From the NCBI GenBank assembly GCA_002389645.1, contig DGQE01000013.1, positions 35,851-68,596 on the forward strand: a DNA stretch of 32,746 bases, in the 5' to 3' direction. A model generated the notes under the pieces. That model made no database searches, was not told where the DNA came from, and was given only the letters and a program-made list of their open reading frames with translations. The translations under genes were made by a program, and so were the position numbers. Shown one piece after another: positions 24,737 through 32,746 of this stretch. Each line of letters starts with the position of its first letter. Within the stretch, counting starts at the first letter, position 1. This stretch comes from Flavobacteriales bacterium UBA4422. Lineage in GTDB: Bacteria; Bacteroidota; Bacteroidia; Flavobacteriales_G; Salibacteraceae.

Positions 24737-27700
24737 ATGAAGCATTTATTTCTTTTTGGTATTGTATTGATTTCTCAATTAGCGATCGGTCAGCGCGTGG
24801 TTACTGCTAATATCTCTGCTGACAAAGGTTCCAGGTATCAATCTACTTTGCCAGAAAACGTCATTTTCTACGAGGGCTTTGAAAACAGTAACCGACCGAG
24901 CCTTCCTGAAGGCTGGTCAACACAGTCGCTAGGCACAATTGGTTTTGTGGCTGGCACAGCAGGCTCTGCTCCGGGGCAAGCCAATGAAAATGGCTTTTGG
25001 GCTGTTCCTAATCATGGCATTTTTGCAATGGCCAATGACGATGTGTGCAATTGTGATAAATCAAAAGACAGGTTAACATCTCGCGTATTCGATTTGACTG
25101 CGATTAACGAATTGAACATTCGCTTTTCAGCTTTTCAAAATGGCAGTGGTGGCCAAAGGGCCAAGGTTGAAATCAAAGCTGTGGACTTACCTTGGACTGA
25201 CTTAGGCAATATTTCAAGCAATGTAGCTTGGAAGGTTCATAATTTTCAGATTCCGAAGAACTTCCTAAAGCAGGGCTTTCAATTCAGATTTCTCTATGAT
25301 GATGCTGGTAATTACGCATCTGGATTGGCAATTGATGACGTCTATTTATTTGAAGGAAATTCAGAATTATTCTCACTTGAGAAGTTTTATTCAATCAATG
25401 GAAATGACATTGGATCTGGTCAGCTTTTTCAAACCATTCCTTTGTCGCAGGCTAGAGAAGCGCAACTTCAGTTTGGAGCATCTATTCACAACACGGCTTT
25501 GAGCAGAAAAAATGCTCGTCTTAGCATTACGGCAACTGGTCCTGTCGACTATGATCAAACATCATCAAACTGGATGATCAGCGCCAATTCTGACAGAACA
25601 GTTTTCATTGGCGAACCTCAGGCATTCAGTCCTTATGAAAAAGGAGAGTACTCCATTCTCGCCCTCTTAGAAAGCGACTCGGCCGATTCTAACTTATCCG
25701 ATAATTCATTTAATACTTCTTTTTCCGTTGTAGACAGTGTTTATAGCCACGTGTCTCACAGCGCTGAAAACTCCACTGGCGTTTGGATTCAAGGTTCTAG
25801 CGATCTTTATGGCAGTGTCTTTCATTTTCATGATACCGACTCAATCCTCGCATTAAGCGCTCGCATACACCCTTCTTCCGAGATAGGTTCAAAATTTAAA
25901 ATCGAAATATTCAATTTTGACTCCATCAATCAACAACCACTTTATTCATCACCTGCATTTGAGGTGTTTGAAAATCATATTGGTGTTGATATGCGAATCC
26001 CCTTGAATATTGAGATTCAGCAAGGAAAACACTTAGTTGTGTTCAAGAAAGAGCCCGGTCCTAAACGCTTAGTTATTGGAGTGAACAAAACGAAAGAAGC
26101 TATAGATAGTAATGTTTTGTATCGTGCAGAAGGAGAAACATGGAAGCAACTGCCTTATTTCCCAAAATCAAGTCTGATATTCAAATCACTCGATACGAAT
26201 TGCTTGGGAAGCATTCAATATACATTAATGAATGAATCGTGTAACGGAAATGCTGATGGCAGCGTAAGTTTAGATCCGATTGGAATGACAGCACCGATCT
26301 CCTACTCGTGGTCAAACTTTGCGGGAAACACCTCCAATATTTCAGATTTATTTCCAGGAATATATACGGTTACAATTTTAGATGGTAACCTATGCAGCTA
26401 TTCCAAGTCGTTCGCAATTGATAGTGCCAGTACGCTAAAAATAAACCCGACAATTCTCCCTGACAGCTGCAATAGGCAAACCGGCTATTTGGATTTAGGT
26501 ATTACTTCTGGAAAAGAGCCTTACACAACAATTTGGAATCTAGACACATTGAGCGAAGTAGAGTCTGGCCTCGACCTTGGGCAATATATCATTCATATTG
26601 AAGATGATAACAACTGCACTCTTGACACACTTATTGATTTACCAGGTTCAGTTGCAATTGACATTGACTTTCTTACAAACGAACCTAATTGTTCTACCAA
26701 TGACGGAGAGATCAGCGCAACTATTGCTGGAACTCCTCCATTCAGCATTCTTTGGAGTAATGGCTCAACGAACCCTACATTGCAAAATATAGAGGCAGGT
26801 ATTTATACTTTAGAAGCAATAGACTCTTTAGGCTGTTTTGTTTCAGAAACAGTTTTATTGAACAACGTCAACGCCCCTTCTTTGGCAGTTTCTCAGGCTA
26901 ACGGTCCTCTGTGCGGTAATGCATCAACAGGAAATATTGTCTTAACTGTATTTGGAGGAAGTGCACCTTACAGTTATGAATGGTCTAATGGATCTTTCGA
27001 TCAAAACTTGAGTGACCTGCCGTCCGGCAAGTATTCTGTAACTGCTAGCGATAATCTTTCATGTCTAAACTTCGCAGAAGTTGTGCTTGAAGACCAGTCC
27101 CTTCCAATGCAAACTAACTTCAACTCGAAAGGTGTGTATTGCAATGAGGACAGCAGCGGTGCTGCACAAGTTCGTGTCTTTGGGGGAACATTGCCATACA
27201 GCTATAATTGGTCTAACAGTGCTCAAACCGACCTCATAGAAAATTTACCTTCAGGAGATTACAGATTATCTATCACAGATCTTAATGGATGTGAAAAGGT
27301 AGACAGCATATCCATCTCAAATGGCTCTCCATTTTTTATAACTTTTGACTCAGTTTTCAGAGATACGTCTGCCAGCATTATTCCTGGCAATGATGTATTC
27401 ATTTCAACTTACGGAGGAACTCAACCTTACTATTACAATTGGAACGACAGTATTTTCAATGAAGACCTTATTGATGTTGAAACTGATTTATACTCTCTAA
27501 AGGTTACCGATCAATTAGGATGCACAATCTCTTTTGAATATCTACTAGAAAATGGCCCAGCATCTATTGATGAATCAGACAAAAACAATTCATTAACAAT
27601 CTTCCCAAACCCAATATCTTCAGGTGAGATATTGCAAATCAAAAGTCATAGCGAAGTTCTAGATATTGGTATAAGTGACATCAACGGCAGATTGTTCAGC

Positions 27701-27820
27701 TCTCAGAAAGTCTTTAGTAAGGAGGTTTCCTTGAGTTTAAAGGACTTACCACCTGGCCTCTATTTCATCCATGTTCTAACGACTTCAGAACAAAAAACAA
27801 TGCCTTTTATTAATAATTGA
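24737..27820 (+). CDS. SprB-repeat surface protein with jelly-roll N domain and T9SS type A sorting domain
   Basis: I take the ATG at 24737 (MKHLFLFGIVLISQLAIGQ, a signal peptide) over a TTG 18 bp upstream; 1027 residues. The N-terminal ~190 residues have FYEGFENSNRPSLPEGW...GLAIDDVYLFE, the pattern of a MAM-like or 'choice-of-anchor J / cleaved adhesin' jelly-roll domain. After a linker region, about residues 485-930 hold six tandem SprB-type repeats, each built as C..N..DG.....G...PY.Y.WSNG.......L..G.Y.....D..GC. The C-terminal ~75 residues are a type A T9SS domain (LTIFPNPISSGEILQI, ISDINGRLFSS, LPPGLYFIHVL). SprB-type repeats occur in large surface adhesins of gliding Bacteroidota, so a surface adhesin role is likely; the ligand is unknown. 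It has its own -7 box and a neighbour of related architecture. Confidence 0.9.
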   Translation: MKHLFLFGIVLISQLAIGQRVVTANISADKGSRYQSTLPENVIFYEGFENSNRPSLPEGWSTQSLGTIGFVAGTAGSAPGQANENGFWAVPNHGIFAMANDDVCNCDKSKDRLTSRVFDLTAINELNIRFSAFQNGSGGQRAKVEIKAVDLPWTDLGNISSNVAWKVHNFQIPKNFLKQGFQFRFLYDDAGNYASGLAIDDVYLFEGNSELFSLEKFYSINGNDIGSGQLFQTIPLSQAREAQLQFGASIHNTALSRKNARLSITATGPVDYDQTSSNWMISANSDRTVFIGEPQAFSPYEKGEYSILALLESDSADSNLSDNSFNTSFSVVDSVYSHVSHSAENSTGVWIQGSSDLYGSVFHFHDTDSILALSARIHPSSEIGSKFKIEIFNFDSINQQPLYSSPAFEVFENHIGVDMRIPLNIEIQQGKHLVVFKKEPGPKRLVIGVNKTKEAIDSNVLYRAEGETWKQLPYFPKSSLIFKSLDTNCLGSIQYTLMNESCNGNADGSVSLDPIGMTAPISYSWSNFAGNTSNISDLFPGIYTVTILDGNLCSYSKSFAIDSASTLKINPTILPDSCNRQTGYLDLGITSGKEPYTTIWNLDTLSEVESGLDLGQYIIHIEDDNNCTLDTLIDLPGSVAIDIDFLTNEPNCSTNDGEISATIAGTPPFSILWSNGSTNPTLQNIEAGIYTLEAIDSLGCFVSETVLLNNVNAPSLAVSQANGPLCGNASTGNIVLTVFGGSAPYSYEWSNGSFDQNLSDLPSGKYSVTASDNLSCLNFAEVVLEDQSLPMQTNFNSKGVYCNEDSSGAAQVRVFGGTLPYSYNWSNSAQTDLIENLPSGDYRLSITDLNGCEKVDSISISNGSPFFITFDSVFRDTSASIIPGNDVFISTYGGTQPYYYNWNDSIFNEDLIDVETDLYSLKVTDQLGCTISFEYLLENGPASIDESDKNNSLTIFPNPISSGEILQIKSHSEVLDIGISDINGRLFSSQKVFSKEVSLSLKDLPPGLYFIHVLTTSEQKTMPFINN

Positions 27821-27847
27821 GAATAAAATCAACCAAATTCTAACTGA

Positions 27848-27865
27848 AAGCCTATCTTAAGGCTT
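27848..27865. terminator. Weak hairpin between the two T9SS genes
   Basis: AAGCCT and AGGCTT form a 6-bp stem around a 6-base loop, followed by TAATTATTA rather than a clean T-run. It may attenuate or stabilise transcript ends, but it is short. Confidence 0.25.
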
Positions 27866-27884
27866 AATTATTACGTCCTTTCAT

Positions 27885-27892
27885 TAATATTG
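27885..27892 (+). promoter_or_regulatory. Candidate -7 box before the 27916 gene
   Basis: TAATATTG differs from TAnnTTTG at one position and lies 23 bp before the ATG. Confidence 0.3.
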
Positions 27893-27915
27893 CAAACTAA
27901 TTTTAAAATAACATT

Positions 27916-30021
27916 ATGAAAAGAATACTATACTCTTTGGTAGGATTGTTTTTCTTCTCTTCAGCAGCTTCCGCTCAGAATGAAGTGACGCAAATCCACG
28001 TTAAAGATTTTAAGCAAAGTAATACTGGAGACGATCAAGTTTTCAGATATAATAATGGAGCGCAGCGTCTATCAAGCTACGATGACACCATCTGGTTTGA
28101 TAGTTTTGACTCAACATCTTTCTGGAATATCGATAACCAAGTTTCTGGCGGGGGCTGGGAAATCGCTTCCAATGTAGGTACTTGGTACTTTCCAGTTAAC
28201 GCAGCCATCAACTCAACAACAGGTGGTAATTATGCTGTTATGGTTCCTCAAGATCCTAATAGTGCTACTTCAACCTTGCACAGAATATCATTAGCAAACC
28301 CAATTGACATTTCAGCTTATTCAAACCAAAATTTAGTTCTATCCTACGAAAAGTTTGGGGCTAGATTTTATGACACACTAAAAGTTGAAGTTAGTAATGA
28401 TGGTGCAACTTGGACAACACTAGACAACAATACTGATTTTCCATTGCTATCTACAGCTGGCGGAGGAACAACTGAAAACCCAGCATCGAGAGACCTTTTC
28501 GTTCCGATAAGCATAGTTAACGGAAGTGACCTTTACATTCGATTTACTTGGGATGCTGATAGAGCAGGAGTAGAGGGTATTGCTTATGGATGGTTTATTG
28601 ATGATGTTTCATTGTTCAATGTTCCAGCAAATGATTTATCCATTGATAAAACTGCTTTCTTCGAAACAGTAGGTATTAGTTACGAATGGTATTATGGTGC
28701 TATTCCAGCCAAGCAAGCTGCTGCAGATGAAATGACTTTCTCTGCTGTGTATTCAAATAAAGGTTCAATGGATCAAACAAACACACAGCTTGATCTTGTT
28801 GTTTCTGGCCAGGATAATCAAACTTTTTCTTCTGACGTTACAAATACTTTACTTGCTGGAGAGACTGCCGACACTGCTAGAACTACAACTGTTTACGGCC
28901 CAGACAATGGAGTTGGAACTTATACTTTCACTTGGAATGTTTCAGGTGACAATGTTGATGATGTACCTTCTAACAATAGCTATTCTGTAGATATGGAAGT
29001 AACAGAAAATGAGTTTTCGATGACTCCGCTACCAGTATCTAGTGCGAATGTTTTAGGAAAAGGTGGAACAGATGAGCCATATACAATCACTCAAGGTTAT
29101 TTCTTCAACGCTGATGATACAATTACATCAATGGGTGTTGCACTTGACCAAGAGTGGACAGTAACTGGTGCGAGCTTCCAGCTTTCAGTTCTTGATGAAA
29201 ACGAAGCTCCAATTGCTCAAACAAGTATTTATGTTACTGATAATTCAATGATTACTGGTGACATGGTTTATTTCCCACTGCCAGAAACAGTTATTCCAGC
29301 AGGTTTTTACGAAGCAAGAATTGAGGTATTTGCTGAGTCTTTGTTCGTAGTTTCTAGCCAAGATCCTTCGCACCTTCAGGCTGCACCAGGTGGAGGCTTT
29401 TTCTCTAGAACGTTTCTTTCTTTTGGCGGTCAAACCTTCATTGAAGATCAGGTCTATTTGACTATCAGAACTAAAGCTGATTTAAACTGCAACCCTAACG
29501 CTGAAGTTGTTGGAGCTGTGTTTGATGTAAGTGCTGCAGAGCCTTTTGAAGCTTCTATTGAGATTAGCGATGTAATTGGATTAACAGGATCTATATTCAC
29601 TTATAGCTGGACAGGACCTACAGGATTTACTTCAGGTTCCATGAACATTGACGAATTAGCAGTGAAAGGGGACTACACATTGGTAGTAACTGACGCTGAT
29701 GGTTGCACTGCAACAGGTGTATTTACCGTTGATGGAAACGTTAGTGTAAATGAACTTGCTAACGAGGCTGTTATCAATGTTTTCCCTAATCCATCTAATG
29801 GAAACTTTAATGTGAGCTTAGACAATGCTTCTGGTTCTTATGAGATTAGTGTTACTAACTCTTTAGGTCAAATTGCTGCTTCAAGAACAGTAAATGCAAG
29901 TGGATCAAATCAAATCGTTGAGTTCAGCGACTTGAACCTTCCAACAGGTGTTTACACTGTTTCTGTGGCTAATACTAAGACTGAAGAATCTCCAAGCATC
30001 TTTAAAGTAGTGGTTGAATAA
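27916..30021 (+). CDS. Secreted protein with jelly-roll N domain and T9SS type A sorting domain
   Basis: Product of 701 residues with a signal peptide (ILYSLVGLFFFSSAASAQ). Residues of about 50-230 have a MAM-like jelly-roll domain (DTIWFDSFDSTSFWNIDNQ, GWFIDDVSLFNVP), the same type as in the gene upstream. The middle part has Ig/CARDB-like beta domains (ADEMTFSAVYSNKGSMDQTN, NNSYSVDMEVTENEF) and a single SprB-like repeat near 525-610 (TYSWTGPTGF, GDYTLVVTDADGC). The end is a clear type A T9SS domain (AVINVFPNPSNGNFNVSLD, SVTNSLGQIAASR, LPTGVYTVSVANT). Codon choice leans on GCT, GTT, ACT and CTT, more regular than in most neighbours, which may mean high expression. No catalytic motif is seen. 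A strong terminator follows. Confidence 0.9.
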   Translation: MKRILYSLVGLFFFSSAASAQNEVTQIHVKDFKQSNTGDDQVFRYNNGAQRLSSYDDTIWFDSFDSTSFWNIDNQVSGGGWEIASNVGTWYFPVNAAINSTTGGNYAVMVPQDPNSATSTLHRISLANPIDISAYSNQNLVLSYEKFGARFYDTLKVEVSNDGATWTTLDNNTDFPLLSTAGGGTTENPASRDLFVPISIVNGSDLYIRFTWDADRAGVEGIAYGWFIDDVSLFNVPANDLSIDKTAFFETVGISYEWYYGAIPAKQAAADEMTFSAVYSNKGSMDQTNTQLDLVVSGQDNQTFSSDVTNTLLAGETADTARTTTVYGPDNGVGTYTFTWNVSGDNVDDVPSNNSYSVDMEVTENEFSMTPLPVSSANVLGKGGTDEPYTITQGYFFNADDTITSMGVALDQEWTVTGASFQLSVLDENEAPIAQTSIYVTDNSMITGDMVYFPLPETVIPAGFYEARIEVFAESLFVVSSQDPSHLQAAPGGGFFSRTFLSFGGQTFIEDQVYLTIRTKADLNCNPNAEVVGAVFDVSAAEPFEASIEISDVIGLTGSIFTYSWTGPTGFTSGSMNIDELAVKGDYTLVVTDADGCTATGVFTVDGNVSVNELANEAVINVFPNPSNGNFNVSLDNASGSYEISVTNSLGQIAASRTVNASGSNQIVEFSDLNLPTGVYTVSVANTKTEESPSIFKVVVE

Positions 30022-30040
30022 TCACCTCATTTCATAATAC

Positions 30041-30072
30041 AAAAAGCCCCGACCAAATGGTCGGGGCTTTTT
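30041..30072. terminator. Strong bidirectional intrinsic terminator
   Basis: AAAAAGCCCCGACC and GGTCGGGGCTTTTT form a 14-bp stem around a 4-base loop, with eight T on the plus strand and five on the minus strand. It separates the rightward T9SS gene from the convergent gpmI. Confidence 0.92.
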
Positions 30073-30094
30073 TTTGTTCTATTAATCGGTTCCA

Positions 30095-31603
30095 TTAAAA
30101 TAAAGCAGAGCCGGTCATCTCGCTTGGAGCATCCTGTTCAATCAACTTTAGAATAGATGGAGCCACGTCTGCTAAAATGCCGTCAGATACCTTTAAAACT
30201 CCTTCAGCTGCTATAATACAGGGAACCAAGTTGGAAGTATGCGCGGTATGTGGTGTACCATTAGGTAAGTAAGCGATATCAGCATTACCGTGATCGGCAA
30301 TAACGATGAAAGAGTAGCCTTGTTTTTGCCCTTCTGCAAACACTTCACCCAGGCACGTATCCGCTGTTTCAACTGCTTTTATAATAGCTGAATAAACGCC
30401 AGTGTGACCAACCATATCAGGGTTGGCAAAATTCAAGCAAATAAAATCGGGCTGATCAGCTTTCATACTTTCAATCACCCGTTCAGTTATTTCGTGAGCA
30501 CTCATTTCAGGTTTCAAGTCATAGGTTGCCACTTTGGGAGATGCTGCAACAATTCGCTGCTCGCCTGGAAAAACTTCTTCGCGCCCTCCGGAAAAGAAAA
30601 AGGTAACGTGCGGATACTTCTCTGTCTCGGCAATCCTTAATTGTTTCAACCCCGCTTTGGAGACCACTTCACCCAGCGTATTGACTAGATTATCCTTCTC
30701 AAAAATCACATGAACGTTTTTAAACGTTTCGTCATAACGCGTCATCGTAACATAATACAATGGAATCGTTTTCATTCTAAACTCAGGGAGGTCCTGCTGA
30801 GTCAATGAACTAGTGATTTGACGGCATCGATCCGTTCTGAAATTGAAACAGATCACCACATCGTCTTTTTTGATTCGGCCTTCACCCGAATCAATAACAG
30901 TAGCTCTGAAAAATTCATCCGTAAGATCTTCTTCGTAATATGACTTACAAGCTTCACCAAAACTATTAGTCAACTCTCCTTTTCCCTCTAATAAAAGATC
31001 ATAAGCTAGTTTGATGCGCTCCCATCGTTTATCTCTATCCATGGCATAATACCTGCCAATCATAGAAACTAGCTTTGCCTTTTTGCCTTCCAATTCATTT
31101 TCCAATTCCGAAATAGCATCTACGGCATTTCTTGGTGAGGTATCTCTACCGTCAGTAAAGGCATGAACAAATACGCTATTCACACAAGAAGCTTCTAGGA
31201 TTCTCACAAGTGCATGCAAGTGATCTTGATTGGAGTGCACTCCTCCTCTACTCACCAAACCCATTAAATGAATAGAAACATTGTTTTTCTCAGCATGCTC
31301 AATAGCAGCTTTCAGTGCAATCATTTCAGCAAATTCGCCTGACTCAACCGAACGATTTATTTTCAATAAATCTTGATAAACAATTCTTCCTGCTCCAATA
31401 TTCAAATGCCCTACTTCACTGTTGCCCATTTGTCCATGTGGCAAGCCAACATTCTCTCCAAATGTTCTTAATGTACCATGAGGATACTTATTCATTAAAC
31501 CATCAAAAACTGGAGTTTTAGCACTCGTAATGGCATCGGCTTTAGACCCATCTCCTATTCCCCAACCATCTAAAATGATCAACGCTGCTTTATTCTTGTT
31601 CAT
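30095..31603 (-). CDS. gpmI: 2,3-bisphosphoglycerate-independent phosphoglycerate mutase
   Basis: GpmI interconverts 3- and 2-phosphoglycerate in glycolysis/gluconeogenesis through a phosphoserine intermediate and two Mn ions. The 502-residue length is typical. The N terminus has ALIILDGWGIG with the metal-binding Asp12; GQMGNSEVGHLNIGAGRIVYQD contains the nucleophile Ser62. HAFTDGRDTSP and GRYYAMDRDKRWERIKLAY are in the substrate-binding domain, CFNFRTDRCRQIT follows, and the second metal site shows NFANPDMVGHTG and VIADHGNADIA...HTAHTSNLVP. It lies 5 bp behind a histidine kinase gene on the same strand and is almost certainly on the same mRNA, an unusual pairing. It ends before the strong terminator. 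Confidence 0.97.
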   Translation of the reverse strand: MNKNKAALIILDGWGIGDGSKADAITSAKTPVFDGLMNKYPHGTLRTFGENVGLPHGQMGNSEVGHLNIGAGRIVYQDLLKINRSVESGEFAEMIALKAAIEHAEKNNVSIHLMGLVSRGGVHSNQDHLHALVRILEASCVNSVFVHAFTDGRDTSPRNAVDAISELENELEGKKAKLVSMIGRYYAMDRDKRWERIKLAYDLLLEGKGELTNSFGEACKSYYEEDLTDEFFRATVIDSGEGRIKKDDVVICFNFRTDRCRQITSSLTQQDLPEFRMKTIPLYYVTMTRYDETFKNVHVIFEKDNLVNTLGEVVSKAGLKQLRIAETEKYPHVTFFFSGGREEVFPGEQRIVAASPKVATYDLKPEMSAHEITERVIESMKADQPDFICLNFANPDMVGHTGVYSAIIKAVETADTCLGEVFAEGQKQGYSFIVIADHGNADIAYLPNGTPHTAHTSNLVPCIIAAEGVLKVSDGILADVAPSILKLIEQDAPSEMTGSALF

Positions 31604-31608
31604 AATGA

Positions 31609-32556
31609 CTAATTGAATTTTACACTAAACACGGTGCCTTTTGGTGAATTATCTCGAATGACCATTTGTGCATCATGCAATTGAACTAATTGTTGCACCA
31701 AATACAACCCCAATCCACTGCCCTTCTGACCGCGGGTTTCTTCGTTGCCCATACGATAAAACTTTCGCAATACACGTTCACGTTCAGATTTAGGAATTCC
31801 CTGACCATGATCGGCAACTTCCAAAATCACCTTATTGCTTTCCTTTCTCATACGAATGTGAACTTCTGTTTTAGGTGCATACTTCAAAGCATTCTCAATC
31901 AAATTACTGACAATAGAATCGAACGCACTCTTATCTGCTAGAATACTGATTTCAGCATCACAATCAATAGATAAACTATTCCCGGATTGCTCTGCCAAAG
32001 CCCGAAATCGATGAACCACTATATCTATTTGAGATTTTACATTGACCTCTTCTTGATACATTTCAAACTTTCCCCCATCCAGGCGAGAAGCTAGAAGTAA
32101 ATTAGATACAAGCAACTCTAGGCGTTGCGCTGAACTGAGTGCCCCATCAATCATTTGATGGCGCTGTGCAGCATCCATTTCTCGCTTATCTAAAGTTTGA
32201 AGATTCAGTTTAATCGAAGCAATGGGTGAATTAAACTCGTGCGTAGTCGCTAAAATAAAGTTTCGTTCTTGAAGAGCCAATCGTTGCTCTCGAAGGATCG
32301 ATTTTTGGATAAAGTAAGCCCCAACGATCAATAATGCAAGGAACACACTGCCCTCACCCAAAATCATCCAAAGCTTGTTGTTTAAATCAGAAGGGGCGCT
32401 AGCAATTCCCTCTGTGCCTAAGGCTATCAATTGATCATTGGCAATGGCTATTTCTTCATTAAGGTCATAGATAAGGTAAGCCCACCATGCAAATTGCACA
32501 AATACATAGCCCAATAAAACATACAGAAGAATAACTACTCGAGGCCTTTTTTTCAT
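31609..32556 (-). CDS. Membrane sensor histidine kinase
   Basis: Product of 315 residues with two membrane segments (about 8-30 and 64-83) enclosing a short ~35-residue extracytoplasmic stretch. The dimerisation/phosphoacceptor domain carries ATTHEFNSPIASIKLNLQTL with His106; the usual 'HELRTP' reads HEFNSP. The ATPase domain has an N box (FDSIVSNLIENALKYAP), G1 (VADHGQGIP), an F box (KFYRMGN) and G2 (GSGLGLYLVQQL), so it should be an active kinase. With almost no sensor region it may sense membrane state or a partner protein. No response regulator is present in the window on either side. gpmI follows after 5 bp. The ATG at 32556 is preceded at 4 bp by an exact -7 box. Confidence 0.9.
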   Translation of the reverse strand: MKKRPRVVILLYVLLGYVFVQFAWWAYLIYDLNEEIAIANDQLIALGTEGIASAPSDLNNKLWMILGEGSVFLALLIVGAYFIQKSILREQRLALQERNFILATTHEFNSPIASIKLNLQTLDKREMDAAQRHQMIDGALSSAQRLELLVSNLLLASRLDGGKFEMYQEEVNVKSQIDIVVHRFRALAEQSGNSLSIDCDAEISILADKSAFDSIVSNLIENALKYAPKTEVHIRMRKESNKVILEVADHGQGIPKSERERVLRKFYRMGNEETRGQKGSGLGLYLVQQLVQLHDAQMVIRDNSPKGTVFSVKFN

Positions 32557-32560
32557 GCTT

Positions 32561-32592
32561 CAAAGGTACTTCGATGAATTGGTTAGGTTCAA
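32561..32592 (-). promoter_or_regulatory. Promoter of the histidine kinase-gpmI unit
   Basis: On the minus strand, TTG (32592-32590), a 21-base spacer and TACCTTTG (32568-32561) match the Bacteroidota TTG / TAnnTTTG promoter. The -7 box ends 4 bases before the ATG, predicting a leaderless mRNA. Confidence 0.65.
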
Positions 32593-32664
32593 TCTAGATA
32601 AAAGGAAATATGCCTAACCATGAATTTAGATCAATCTTGAGTAAAAAACAGATTATCTAAAACA

Positions 32665-32690
32665 AAAAAGCCTCCTAACGGAGGCTTTTT
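32665..32690. terminator. Bidirectional intrinsic terminator after the tRNA
   Basis: AAAAAGCCTCC and GGAGGCTTTTT pair perfectly (11 bp) around the loop TAAC. It directly follows the 3' end of the minus-strand tRNA and should end its transcript. Confidence 0.88.
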
Positions 32691-32693
32691 GTG

Positions 32694-32746
32694 TGGTGCG
32701 GGAGGGAATCGAACCCCCGACACAAGGATTTTCAGTCCTTTGCTCT
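32694..32746 (-). tRNA. tRNA-Phe (anticodon GAA), 5' part outside the window
   Basis: Read on the minus strand, the sequence shows the end of the D arm (AGAGC), the anticodon arm AAGGA-CTGAAAA-TCCTT with anticodon GAA (plus-strand 32731-32733), a short variable loop, a T arm with loop TTCGATT, and the 3' acceptor strand CCGCACC plus discriminator A. CCA is not encoded (CAC follows), so it would have to be added enzymatically. The 5' third lies beyond the window edge. The expected acceptor 5' strand is GGTGCGG. Confidence 0.9.

Noticed and set aside
26200..27525. CRISPR-like or DNA tandem repeat array
   Set aside because: The periodicity is at the protein level only (SprB repeats); nucleotide copies are diverged and there are no spacers.
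1..32746. Defence island, prophage, integron or biosynthetic cluster
   Set aside because: No transposase, integrase, nuclease-toxin, phage structural, NRPS/PKS or CRISPR signature was found in any frame.

Overview
The window is a contiguous piece of a Bacteroidota chromosome, most likely a member of the Flavobacteriales or a close relative. Several things point there. Five large proteins carry type IX secretion (T9SS/Por) C-terminal sorting domains: four of type A, and one of type B (the gliding-motility-associated CHU_C domain). IspG is the long, insert-containing form found in Bacteroidota, Chlamydia and plants. Many genes are preceded by the Bacteroidota -7 element TAnnTTTG rather than by a strong Shine-Dalgarno. 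The DNA is moderately AT-rich, with ordinary housekeeping genes in between. I see no phage, IS element, CRISPR array, integron or biosynthetic cluster.

Layout. 1-3958 holds a frameshifted small secreted protein, a large type B T9SS cargo protein and a convergent PKD-domain type A cargo protein. 4099-7302 is the ispG unit, with a Rossmann-fold epimerase-like gene and a small membrane protein behind it. 7309-9189 (minus) is a T9SS cargo gene whose sorting domain is cut off by an in-frame ochre codon. 9291-12198 is recG followed by a TspO-like membrane protein; a COG2509-type flavoprotein converges on it (12195-13748), and a DbpA-like RNA helicase diverges from that (13847-15175). 15176-15423 is a short intergenic region with two terminator hairpins and an inverted repeat. 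15424-17094 (minus) is a two-gene unit, a PadR regulator plus a membrane protein with two GldL-like 'MHWPGA' hairpins, under a consensus promoter that contains candidate operators. 17201-20223 runs from a CHU_C-like lipoprotein and a DinB-like protein to hemL and a methyltransferase. 20175-21672 (minus) is a UbiA-like membrane protein and a frameshifted exported protein. gcvP follows, then two large type A T9SS cargo genes (24737-30021). After a strong bidirectional terminator come gpmI and an orphan-looking histidine kinase on the minus strand, and the window ends in a partial tRNA-Phe.

The genes are a mix of core metabolism (isoprenoid precursor, tetrapyrrole, glycine cleavage, glycolysis), DNA/RNA helicases and surface/secreted proteins. 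The most notable observations are: three single-position gene disruptions, of which one removes exactly a secretion signal; a textbook TTTG-N19-TATGTTTG promoter in front of padR with a repeated ATGCATAAGAAA element inside its spacer and a 16-bp palindrome upstream; at least three genes whose start codon sits exactly 4 nt after TAnnTTTG, predicting leaderless mRNAs; and the PadR-linked protein with duplicated GldL-like membrane hairpins. No stretch longer than 300 bases lacks a gene. I did not find a convincing new multi-gene system; the PadR/GldL-like pair is the closest candidate. All assignments come from reading motifs by eye, without database searches.
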